In this document: positions 11,557-19,503 of the stretch, piece by piece | Numbering within the stretch: position 1 is the stretch's first letter | How the letters are laid out: every line of letters starts with the position of its first letter | Source: Oceanibaculum nanhaiense | Lineage (GTDB): Bacteria > Pseudomonadota > Alphaproteobacteria > Oceanibaculales > Oceanibaculaceae | Length of the DNA stretch: 64,000 bases | Assembly: GCF_002148795.1 (NCBI RefSeq) | Contig: NZ_MPOB01000001.1 | Coordinates: forward strand, 62,001-126,000 | Direction of reading: 5' to 3' | The notes under the pieces: generated by a model | Database searches by the model: none | Seen by the model: only the letters and a program-made list of their open reading frames with translations | Told to the model about the DNA's origin: nothing | Made by a program: the position numbers and the translations under genes

Positions 11557-12918
11557 CTAGCGCAGCGTGATCGACCGCTCAACGCGCGGGTAATAGAGCG
11601 CCATGGCCACGCCGCGCGCCGCCTGAAAACCCATGAAAGCGACCCACAGGCCGGTATTGCCCCAGAGCGGGATCAACGCCTCGCCAAGCGCCACGCACAG
11701 CGCCAGACAGACGATCATCGCGTTGCGCACCTCGACCGTGCGCGTGGCCCCCAGGAAGATGCCGTCGAAGGTGTAGCCCCAGACCGACAGCAGCGGCGCG
11801 GCGATGGCCCAGGGCAGCAGGGCATAGGCGGCGAGGCGAACCGCCTCGATGCCGGTCAGCACGCGCACCAGTGCCGGCCCCACGGCAAGCCAGGCCAGCG
11901 CGAACAGCACCGCGAAGATCAGCGCCCACAGGAAGCAGGTACGGACCGCACGGCGGACCTCCGCCCGGTCGCGGCTGCCGACGGCGCGGCCGACCAGCAC
12001 CTCGGCGGCATGGGCGAAGGCATCCAGCGCATAGGCCATGATCGCCTGGAACTGCAGCATGATGGCGTTGGCCGCGAGCGTGATGTCGCCCATCGACGCG
12101 CCCTTCGCGGTGAAATAGCCGAAGGCGGTCAGCAGACACAACGTGCGGATGAAGATGTCGCGGTTCACCTTCACCATCTGCCGGAGCCGCACGGCATCGA
12201 GGATGAGGGCGCGGCGGAAGCTGCCGCCCATTTCCGCCAGCAGCCGGCGCATGACGATGAGGCCCAGCGCCAGCCCGGCATATTCGGCGATCACGCTGGC
12301 CGCCGCGACCCCCTCCACACCCCAGCCGAAGCCCAGCACGAACAACAGGTCGAGCACAAGATTCACCAGGTTCATCGCCAGTTGCATGACCAGCGTCACC
12401 CGCGCCTTCTGCAGCGCCAGGAACCAGCCGATCAGCGCAAATTTTGCCAGCGCCGCCGGCGCCGACCAGATGCGGATCTCGAAATAGGCCGCGGCCTCTG
12501 CCGTCACCGCCGCGCTGGCATCGATCAGGCCCAGCGCCAGCGACAGGATCGGCACCTGCAGGGCAATGGCCGCCAGCCCCAGCGCGCCGGCCAGCAGCAG
12601 GGCGCGGGCCAGGGTCGAGCGCACCTCGTCGGTATCGCCCGCACCGGCCGCCTGCGCCGCCAGGCCGGTAGTGCCCATGCGCAGGAAGCCGAAGCTCCAG
12701 AACAGATAGTTGAACACCAGCGCGCCGACCGCGACCGCGCCGATATAGTGTGGCGAGGGCAGATGGCCGACCACCGCCGTATCGACCACGCCAATCAGCG
12801 GCACCGTGATGTTCGACAGGATGATCGGCCCGGCCAACGCCCAGACGCGGCGATTCATGGGGGCAAGGTCGGCGGCGGTGTCTTGCTGGCGCATGCTGGC
12901 TGTATCGCTGGCTGGCAT
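11557..12918 (-). CDS. MATE-family multidrug/toxin exporter
   Basis: Inner-membrane cation-coupled exporter of 453 aa with about twelve hydrophobic helices, starting NRRVWALAGPIILSNITVPLIGVVDTAVVGHL, the standard MATE opening in the DinF-like branch. The two six-helix halves are recognisable, the second beginning near residue 245. The substrate is not predictable. Upstream of the ATG lies a 149-base gap shared with the divergent trkH gene; downstream is a short GC hairpin around 11533-11550 of doubtful terminator value. Confidence 0.9.
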   Translation of the reverse strand: MPASDTASMRQQDTAADLAPMNRRVWALAGPIILSNITVPLIGVVDTAVVGHLPSPHYIGAVAVGALVFNYLFWSFGFLRMGTTGLAAQAAGAGDTDEVRSTLARALLLAGALGLAAIALQVPILSLALGLIDASAAVTAEAAAYFEIRIWSAPAALAKFALIGWFLALQKARVTLVMQLAMNLVNLVLDLLFVLGFGWGVEGVAAASVIAEYAGLALGLIVMRRLLAEMGGSFRRALILDAVRLRQMVKVNRDIFIRTLCLLTAFGYFTAKGASMGDITLAANAIMLQFQAIMAYALDAFAHAAEVLVGRAVGSRDRAEVRRAVRTCFLWALIFAVLFALAWLAVGPALVRVLTGIEAVRLAAYALLPWAIAAPLLSVWGYTFDGIFLGATRTVEVRNAMIVCLALCVALGEALIPLWGNTGLWVAFMGFQAARGVAMALYYPRVERSITLR

Positions 12919-13067
12919 CGGAACAGGGTCGGAAAGGGAGGCGATCCTATGCCGAAGCAGACCACCCGCCTAGCGCCCACATCCGTATCATCGCCTTACA
13001 GACTTGCAATCTCCGGCGGACAGGCAGATGCTCCCGCCGCTTCGGTATCACTGCCGGGTTTGGACTC

Positions 13068-14525
13068 TTGTCCCCTGCTCTCAATCTGCGTCCCATCCTG
13101 TTCGTGCTGGGCTGGCTGCTGACGGTTCTCGGCGCCGCCATGCTGGTTCCGGTCGTTGTCGATCTGGCGGACGGCAATACGGACTGGATGAGCTTCCTCG
13201 CCGCCGCCGTCATCACCGGCTTCGTCGGGGTCAGCCTGGTGCTGACCACGCGCGGCATGCCGCTGGTGCTGCGCCGGCAACAGGCCTTCCTGCTGACCAC
13301 GCTGGCCTGGACAACCAGCGCCTTCTTCTCGGCGCTGCCCTTCATGCTGTCGGACTACCGGATGGACCTGGCCGACGCCCTGTTCGAGACGATCTCCGGC
13401 CTCACCACCACCGGCTCCACCGTGATGACCGGGCTGGACACGGCGCCGCCGGGCCTGCTGCTCTGGCGCTCGCTGCTGCAATGGCTGGGCGGCATCGGCA
13501 TCATCGGCATGAGCATGGTGATCTTCCCATTCCTGCGCATCGGCGGCATGCAGCTGTTCAAGACCGAATCCTCGGACACTTCGGAAAAGGTTCTGCCGTC
13601 TGTCGGGCGGCTCGGGATTGCCATCGGCCTGGTCTATCTGGGCCTGTCGGTATTGTGCGGGCTGGCCTATTGGGCCGCCGGCATGGGTGGTTTCGACGCC
13701 GTGCTCCACGCCATGACGACATTATCCACCGGCGGCTATTCCAGCCATGACAGTTCCTTCGGCTATTTCGAGAGCCCGGCGATCCACTGGGTCGGGATCC
13801 TGTTCATGATCGCGGGCGCGCTGCCCTTCGCGCTGTATATCGGCGCGATCATGGGCCGGCCGATGCTGCTGTTCCGCGACCGGCAGGTGCGCGCCTTCCT
13901 GGTGTTCCTGGTGCTGGTCTGCCTGTCCATCGCGCTGTGGCTGGCCGTTACCAGGGATATACCGTTCGGCGAGGCGCTGACCTCGGCCAGCTTCAATGTC
14001 ACCTCGGTCGTCACCACCACCGGCTTCGCCTCGGACGATTACTCGCTGTGGGGCGGCTTCGTCATAGTGTTCATGTTCCTGCTGATGATTGTGGGCGGCT
14101 GCACCGGCTCCACCACCGGCGGCATCAAGATGTTCCGCCTGGACATCGCGGTGAAGCTGTTCGGCAGCTATGTGCGCAACCTGATCCTGCCGCACAGCGT
14201 GAATGTGCCCTTCTATCGCGGCACGCCGATCACCGACGATTTGGCGCGCGCCGTGCTGCTCTACATCTTCATGTTCGCGGCAAGCTGCATTGCGCTGTCC
14301 ATCGCACTGACGCTGTTCGGGCTGGATGCGCTGACAGCCTCCACCGCCGCCATTCAGGCCATCGGCAATGTCGGCCCCGGCCTTGGCCCGGTGGTCGGGC
14401 CATCGGGCAATTTCGCCACCATTCCCGATGGTGCGAAATGGCTGCTGTCCTTCGGCATGTTGCTGGGACGGCTGGAATTCTTCACCGTGCTGGTGCTGTT
14501 CAGCCGGCGTTTCTGGGTCGCCTGA
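13068..14525 (+). CDS. trkH: TrkH-family potassium uptake protein
   Basis: K+ channel subunit of the Trk/Ktr system in the inner membrane. The 485-aa protein shows the four pore repeats: TTTGSTVMTG, TTLSTGGYSSHD, VTTTGFASDD and IGNVGPGLGP, each with the selectivity glycine, and ends in the usual LEFFTVLVLFSRRFW. The start appears to be TTG (13068), giving the normal N-terminus SPALNLRPILFVLGWLL; no in-frame ATG lies nearby upstream. TrkH needs a cytosolic NAD(H)/ATP-binding TrkA ring. No trkA is in the window, but the next gene carries TrkA-type RCK_C domains. Confidence 0.93.
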   Translation: MSPALNLRPILFVLGWLLTVLGAAMLVPVVVDLADGNTDWMSFLAAAVITGFVGVSLVLTTRGMPLVLRRQQAFLLTTLAWTTSAFFSALPFMLSDYRMDLADALFETISGLTTTGSTVMTGLDTAPPGLLLWRSLLQWLGGIGIIGMSMVIFPFLRIGGMQLFKTESSDTSEKVLPSVGRLGIAIGLVYLGLSVLCGLAYWAAGMGGFDAVLHAMTTLSTGGYSSHDSSFGYFESPAIHWVGILFMIAGALPFALYIGAIMGRPMLLFRDRQVRAFLVFLVLVCLSIALWLAVTRDIPFGEALTSASFNVTSVVTTTGFASDDYSLWGGFVIVFMFLLMIVGGCTGSTTGGIKMFRLDIAVKLFGSYVRNLILPHSVNVPFYRGTPITDDLARAVLLYIFMFAASCIALSIALTLFGLDALTASTAAIQAIGNVGPGLGPVVGPSGNFATIPDGAKWLLSFGMLLGRLEFFTVLVLFSRRFWVA

Positions 14526-14634
14526 AGGCAACCGACCGCCCCCCTTGCTCGTTTCATCCTTTCCCGCGCCCATTGCGCCCGCAACCGCGAGGCCGCACCA
14601 TGCCTGCCGTACAACCCGAAAGGACGCACGCCGC

Positions 14635-16449
14635 ATGAATTTCGAGGTCACGAGCATCTTCACCCTGCTGGCCGTGGTGATGGCGCTGTTCATCTGGGGC
14701 CGCTGGCGCTTCGACATCGTCGCCTTCGCGGCGCTGATGGCGGCGACCGTGCTGGGCCTGGTGCCGGCGGGCGAGGCGTTCATGGGCTTCGGCCACCCGG
14801 CGACCGTCACCGTGGCCGCCGTGCTGATCATCAGCCGGGCATTGTCCAATTCCGGCGTGGTGGACATGCTGACCGGCCTGATCCAGCCGGCCACGCGCAC
14901 CAATTTCACCCATATCTCCGCCTTTTCCGGGCTGGCGGCGTTGCTGTCCACGGTGATGAACAATGTCGGCGCGCTGGCCCTGATGATGCCGGCGGCGATC
15001 CAATCGGCCCTGAACGCCAAGCGCTCGCCAGCAACGATCCTGATGCCGCTTTCCTTCGCCTCTATCCTCGGCGGGCTGGTGACGCTGATCGGCACACCGC
15101 CCAACATCATCGTCGCCACCTATCGCGCCGATAGCGGCAATGGCGCGTTCGGCATGTTCGACTTCACGCCGGTTGGCGGGCTGGTGGCGCTGGCCGGGAT
15201 TGCCTTCGTCACCACCATAGGCTGGCGCCTGATCCCCAAGGCCCGGCGCACGGCAGCGACCTCGCTCGAGCTGTTCGACATGGAAAATTACGTTACCGAA
15301 ATGAATGTCGGCGAGAAATCGACGGTGATCGGCCGTAGCTTCCAGGAGCTGGAACAGGAGATTGATGAGGTCGATGCCGTGCTGATCGGCCTGGCGCGCG
15401 GCAACCGCTTCGTGCTGGCCGCGCGGCGCGACGAGATTCTGCAGCCGGGCGATGTGCTGCTGGTCGAGGCGGCGCCCGAGGCGCTGGGCCGGGTCGCCGA
15501 CATCTTCAAGCTGAAGCTGCCGGGCACGCCGGAGAAGGAAGAGCAGGACGGCGACGCGGAGCCGGGCGACCGCAAGGACCGGCTGCGCGCCCAGGACATG
15601 ACCCTGATGGAGGCGGTGGTGGCGCAGGATTCGCCGCTGATCGGCCGCACCCCGGCCCTGATGCGCATGCGCCGGCGCTTCGGGGTCAATCTGCTGGCCG
15701 TCTCGCGCCAGGGCCGCCCCTATCGCGGGCGGCTGCGCTCCTTCCGCTTCCAGGTCGGCGATGTGATGCTGTTGCAGGGCGAGAGCGACCGCTTGCCCGA
15801 CATCATCCAGGAGCTGGGCGGCCTGCCGCTGGCACCGCGCAAGCTGCAGGCCGGCAACCGCAGCCTGGCCTTCGCCACGGTCGCGCTGTTTGCCGCCGCC
15901 GTGGCCGCCGCCACGACCGGCTTCATCAGCCTGCCGATCGCCTTCGGCATTGCCGCGCTGGGCATGATCGGGCTGGGCAGCGTGCCGCTGCGCGATCTGT
16001 ATGAGAGCATCGACTGGCCAGTGATCGTCCTGCTGGGGGCGATGATCCCGGTCGGCCAGGCGATGGAGACCACCGGCGCCGCCAGCCTGCTGGCCGAGAC
16101 ACTGGTGAGCGTCACCAGCGGCATGCCGGCGGCGGTGACGCTGCTGCTGGTGATGGTCGTCACCATGGTGATGACCGACGTGATGAACAATGCCGCGACC
16201 GCACTGGTGATGGCGCCGATCTCCGCCGGCATCGCCGTTGCACTGGACGTCAATCCCGACACCTTCCTGATGGCGGTGGCGGTGGCTGCCTCCTGCGCCT
16301 TCCTCACCCCCATCGGCCATCAGAACAACGCGCTGATCCTGGGGCCGGGCGGCTACAAATTCAGCGATTACTGGCGCATGGGCCTGCCGCTGGATGGGGT
16401 CATCCTGTGCGTGGCGCTGCCCGCACTGCTGTATTTCTGGCCGCTGTAA
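14635..16449 (+). CDS. SLC13-type permease with two RCK_C (TrkA_C) domains
   Basis: Sodium- or proton-coupled anion permease (CitMHS/ArsB-like fold) of 604 aa. Membrane helices occupy about residues 5-200 and 410-604. Between them are two cytosolic RCK_C-type domains, roughly 220-300 (ITEMNVGEKSTVIGRSFQELE type) and 315-400 (EAVVAQDSPLIGRTPALMRM ... GDVMLLQGESDRL). Both membrane halves end in matching motifs: STVMNNVGALALMMP plus GTPPNIIV, and DVMNNAATALVMAP plus GHQNNALI. Substrate could be sulfate, dicarboxylate or another anion. The ATG follows AAAGGA; the gene lies 109 bases after trkH on the same strand, so coexpression is plausible. Confidence 0.9.
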   Translation: MNFEVTSIFTLLAVVMALFIWGRWRFDIVAFAALMAATVLGLVPAGEAFMGFGHPATVTVAAVLIISRALSNSGVVDMLTGLIQPATRTNFTHISAFSGLAALLSTVMNNVGALALMMPAAIQSALNAKRSPATILMPLSFASILGGLVTLIGTPPNIIVATYRADSGNGAFGMFDFTPVGGLVALAGIAFVTTIGWRLIPKARRTAATSLELFDMENYVTEMNVGEKSTVIGRSFQELEQEIDEVDAVLIGLARGNRFVLAARRDEILQPGDVLLVEAAPEALGRVADIFKLKLPGTPEKEEQDGDAEPGDRKDRLRAQDMTLMEAVVAQDSPLIGRTPALMRMRRRFGVNLLAVSRQGRPYRGRLRSFRFQVGDVMLLQGESDRLPDIIQELGGLPLAPRKLQAGNRSLAFATVALFAAAVAAATTGFISLPIAFGIAALGMIGLGSVPLRDLYESIDWPVIVLLGAMIPVGQAMETTGAASLLAETLVSVTSGMPAAVTLLLVMVVTMVMTDVMNNAATALVMAPISAGIAVALDVNPDTFLMAVAVAASCAFLTPIGHQNNALILGPGGYKFSDYWRMGLPLDGVILCVALPALLYFWPL

Positions 16450-16466
16450 GCAGGGCTACGGCCTTT

Positions 16467-16589
16467 CTGTCCGTCATTCCCGGGCTTGTCCCCCATGGGC
16501 GTCCCGGGAATCCAGGGTTCAACCCACTCTGGCGACTTCCAGCAAGCCGAGACATGGACCCCCGCAACACGTGCGGGGGTGACGGACAG
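16467..16589. repeat. REP/MITE-like palindromic intergenic element with 10-bp terminal inverted repeats
   Basis: The element begins CTGTCCGTCA (16467-16476) and ends with its exact reverse complement TGACGGACAG (16580-16589). Inside are two hairpins: TCCCGGG ... CCCGGGA near the left end and CCCCGCA-ACACG-TGCGGGG near the right end. The 'CGTCATTCCCGGGCTTGTCCC' flavour is familiar from dispersed intergenic repeats in alphaproteobacteria. It sits after the SLC13 gene and carries no gene. Confidence 0.7.
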
Positions 16590-16622
16590 AGAGTGCGGCA
16601 AAAAGCAGGAAAATGCGTAAGC

Positions 16623-16650
16623 AAAACCCCGGCACGATGGCCGGGGTTTT
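16623..16650. terminator. Bidirectional terminator between the SLC13 gene and lpdA
   Basis: An 11-bp stem, AAAACCCCGGC pairing with GCCGGGGTTTT, with a 6-base loop. The A/T ends give a U-run on either strand, so it can end both converging transcripts. Confidence 0.85.
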
Positions 16651-16673
16651 CTGTTCCGTATAGATGACCCGCC

Positions 16674-18080
16674 TCAGATGTGGATCGGCCGGCCGTGAAC
16701 CGCGAGGGCGGCTTCCTTGACGGCCTCGTTGAGGGTCGGGTGGCCGTGGCAGGTCATGGCGATGTCCTCGGCAGAGGCCCCGAAGGCCATGGCGGTGGCG
16801 ACCTCGTGGATCAGCGTGCCGGCCTCGGCGCCCAGGATGTGGCAGCCCAGCACCCGGTCGGTCTTGGCATCGGCCAGGATCTTCACCAGCCCGTCGGTCA
16901 TGTTGATCGCGCGCGCGCGGCCATTGGCGGTGAACGGGAACTTGCCGACCTTGTACTCGATTTTGGCCGCCTTCAGCTCCTCCTCGGTCTTGCCGATGGA
17001 GGCGACTTCCGGCCAGGTATAAACGATGCCCGGCACCAGATTGTAATCCACATGCGCGGCCTCGCCGGCCATGATTTCGACGGCGGCAATGCCGTCTTCT
17101 TCCGCCTTGTGCGCCAGCATCGGGCCGGGGATCGCGTCACCGATGGCGTAGATGCCGTTCACACTGGTCTGGTAGTCATCATCGACCTGGATGAAGCCGC
17201 GCTTGTCCATCGCCACGCCCAGCGCCTCAAGGCCGAGGCCCTGCGTGAAGGGGCGGCGGCCGATGGCAACCAGCACCACATCCGCCTTCAGCTCTTCCTT
17301 CTTGCCGCCGGCAGCCGGCTCGACCGTCAGGGTGACGCCGGATTTCGCCGTCTTGGCGCCGGTCACCTTGCTGCCCAGCATGAATTTGAAACCCTGCTTG
17401 GTCAGCACGCGCTGGAACTGCTTGCCGATATCCTGGTCCATGGTGGGGACGATGCGGTCGAGGAACTCGACCACCGTCACCTCGGCCCCGAGGCGACGCC
17501 AGACCGAGCCCATCTCCAGCCCGATCACGCCGCCGCCGATCACCACCAGATGCTTCGGCACGGAAGAAAGCTCCAGCGCGCCGGTGGAGGTGACGATCTG
17601 CTTCTCGTCGATCTCCACACCCGGCAGCGGGGTCGATTCCGAGCCGGTGGCGATCAGGATCTTACCGGCCTTCAGCGTGCGCTTCTTGCCATCCTCGCCG
17701 GTCACCAGCACCTCGCCGGCCTTCGGGATGGACCCGGTGCCGATGACATGCTCGATCTTGTTCTTCTTGAACAGGAAGGCGACGCCATTGACGTTGGCGG
17801 CGACGACGCCGTCCTTGTGCGCCATCATCTGCTTCATGTTCAGCTTCGGCTTGCCGACATCGACGCCGAAGGCGGCCAGGCCGGATTCCGCCTCGTGATA
17901 CTTCTCCGAGGCGGCGAGCAGGGCCTTGGACGGGATGCAGCCGGTGTTCAGGCAGGTCCCGCCGAGGGTGGCGCGCTTCTCGACGCACGCGACCTTCATG
18001 CCAAGCTGCGCGGCGCGGATCGCCGCCACATAGCCGCCGGGGCCGCTGCCGATCACCACGAGGTCGAAGCTGTCAGCCAT
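16674..18080 (-). CDS. lpdA: Dihydrolipoyl dehydrogenase (E3)
   Basis: FAD-dependent E3 that reoxidises dihydrolipoyl groups of the 2-oxoglutarate dehydrogenase complex and passes electrons to NAD+. The 468-aa protein has the FAD motif GSGPGG near residue 11, the redox disulfide C43-C48 in GTCLNTGCIPSK, the NAD motif GGGVIGLEMG and the C-terminal active-site HPTLNEA. It is the last gene of the sucCDAB-lpdA set, 29 bases after sucB. The window does not show whether it also serves pyruvate dehydrogenase. Confidence 0.96.
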   Translation of the reverse strand: MADSFDLVVIGSGPGGYVAAIRAAQLGMKVACVEKRATLGGTCLNTGCIPSKALLAASEKYHEAESGLAAFGVDVGKPKLNMKQMMAHKDGVVAANVNGVAFLFKKNKIEHVIGTGSIPKAGEVLVTGEDGKKRTLKAGKILIATGSESTPLPGVEIDEKQIVTSTGALELSSVPKHLVVIGGGVIGLEMGSVWRRLGAEVTVVEFLDRIVPTMDQDIGKQFQRVLTKQGFKFMLGSKVTGAKTAKSGVTLTVEPAAGGKKEELKADVVLVAIGRRPFTQGLGLEALGVAMDKRGFIQVDDDYQTSVNGIYAIGDAIPGPMLAHKAEEDGIAAVEIMAGEAAHVDYNLVPGIVYTWPEVASIGKTEEELKAAKIEYKVGKFPFTANGRARAINMTDGLVKILADAKTDRVLGCHILGAEAGTLIHEVATAMAFGASAEDIAMTCHGHPTLNEAVKEAALAVHGRPIHI

Positions 18081-18109
18081 GATGGTTCCTCAAGAGTTCC
18101 GTAAGCCGA

Positions 18110-19405
18110 TTACATGTCCAGCAGCAGGCGCTGCGGGTCTTCCACGGCATCCTTCAGGCGGACCAGGAAGGTGACCGCCTCGCGGCCGTCGATGATGCGA
18201 TGGTCGTAGCTGAGCGCCACATACATCATCGGCCGGATCTCGACCTTGTCACCGATCGCCATCGGGCGCGGCTGGATCTTGTGCATGCCCAGAATGCCGG
18301 ATTGCGGCGGGTTGATGATCGGCGTGGACATCAGCGAGCCATAGACACCGCCATTGGAGATGGTGAAGGTGCCGCCCGACATGTCTTCCATCGACAGCTT
18401 GCCGTCGCGGGCCTTCAGGCCCAGCGCATTGATGCCCTTCTCGACGCCGGCAAAGGACAGGTTATCGGCGTCGCGCAGCACCGGCACCACCAGACCCTGC
18501 GGCGTGCCGACGGCGACGCCGATGTCGTAGTAGTTCTTGTAGATGACGTCATCGCCGTCGATCTCGGCATTCACCGCCGGCAGTTCCTTCAGCGCGGCGA
18601 TGGCGGCCTTCACGAAGAACGACATGAAGCCCAGCTTCACGCCGTGCTTCTTCTCGAACTCGTCCTTGAACTGGTTGCGCAGCGCCATGACGTTGGTCAT
18701 GTCGATTTCGTTGAAGGTGGTCAGGATCGCCGCGGTGTTCTGCGCCTCCTTCAGGCGCTGGGCGATGCGCTGGCGCAGGCGGGACATGCGCACCCGCTCC
18801 TCGCCCTCGCGGTCGGCGCGCGGCGCCTTCGGTGCGGACGGCGCGGTGCTGCCGGCAGCGGGGGCGCCATAGGTCACCTTGGCGGTGCCGGCCTCGATGG
18901 CCTTCTGTACATCTTCCTTCACCAGACGGCCATCCTTGCCGGAGGCCTGGATCTTGCGCGGATCGAGATTGTTCTCGTCGATCAGCTTCTTCACCGCCGG
19001 GGACAGCACCTTGTCGTAAGTGGCGGACGCCGGCGCCGCTGCCGGGGCCGGAGCGGCAGCGGGTTTCGGGGCCTCAGCAGCCTTGGGGGCCTCCTTGGGG
19101 GCCTCGGCCTTGGGCTCTTCCTTCTTCGGCTCCTCGGCCTTGGCGGCTGGCTTTGCGGCGGCGCTGGCCTTCTCGTCGATGGTGCCGAGCAGGGCACCGA
19201 CCTCGACATTCTCGCCTTCCTTCACGCTGATCTCGGCGAGCACGCCGGCGGCCGAGGCGTTCACCTCAAGCGTCACCTTGTCGGTCTCGAGCTCCAGCAG
19301 GGGCTCGTCCATGGCGACGGCGTCGCCGACCTTCTTCATCCACTTGGCGACGGTCGCCTCGGTGACGGATTCGCCCAGCGTCGGAACCTTGATTTCGGTA
19401 GCCAT
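18110..19405 (-). CDS. sucB: 2-oxoglutarate dehydrogenase E2, dihydrolipoyl succinyltransferase
   Basis: Core E2 of the 2-oxoglutarate dehydrogenase complex; transfers succinyl from lipoyl-lysine to CoA. The start giving [17 protein letters not shown] is chosen over a longer frame because it is the conserved N-terminus. The 431-aa chain has a lipoyl domain with K43 (ETDKVTLEV), an Ala/Pro/Lys/Glu-rich linker (about 85-130), a peripheral-subunit-binding domain around 135-170 and a catalytic domain ending with the HxxxDG motif DHRIIDG. It lies between sucA and lpdA. Confidence 0.96.
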   Translation of the reverse strand: MATEIKVPTLGESVTEATVAKWMKKVGDAVAMDEPLLELETDKVTLEVNASAAGVLAEISVKEGENVEVGALLGTIDEKASAAAKPAAKAEEPKKEEPKAEAPKEAPKAAEAPKPAAAPAPAAAPASATYDKVLSPAVKKLIDENNLDPRKIQASGKDGRLVKEDVQKAIEAGTAKVTYGAPAAGSTAPSAPKAPRADREGEERVRMSRLRQRIAQRLKEAQNTAAILTTFNEIDMTNVMALRNQFKDEFEKKHGVKLGFMSFFVKAAIAALKELPAVNAEIDGDDVIYKNYYDIGVAVGTPQGLVVPVLRDADNLSFAGVEKGINALGLKARDGKLSMEDMSGGTFTISNGGVYGSLMSTPIINPPQSGILGMHKIQPRPMAIGDKVEIRPMMYVALSYDHRIIDGREAVTFLVRLKDAVEDPQRLLLDM

Positions 19406-19503
19406 GCCTACTCCGCTTCGTTGACCGGCCCCCTCCCCCGGGAAGAGGCCGGTTTGTCTGTCCCACGGCGCCATCCCGACGCCGATATCTTAAATTCCGG
19501 CGG

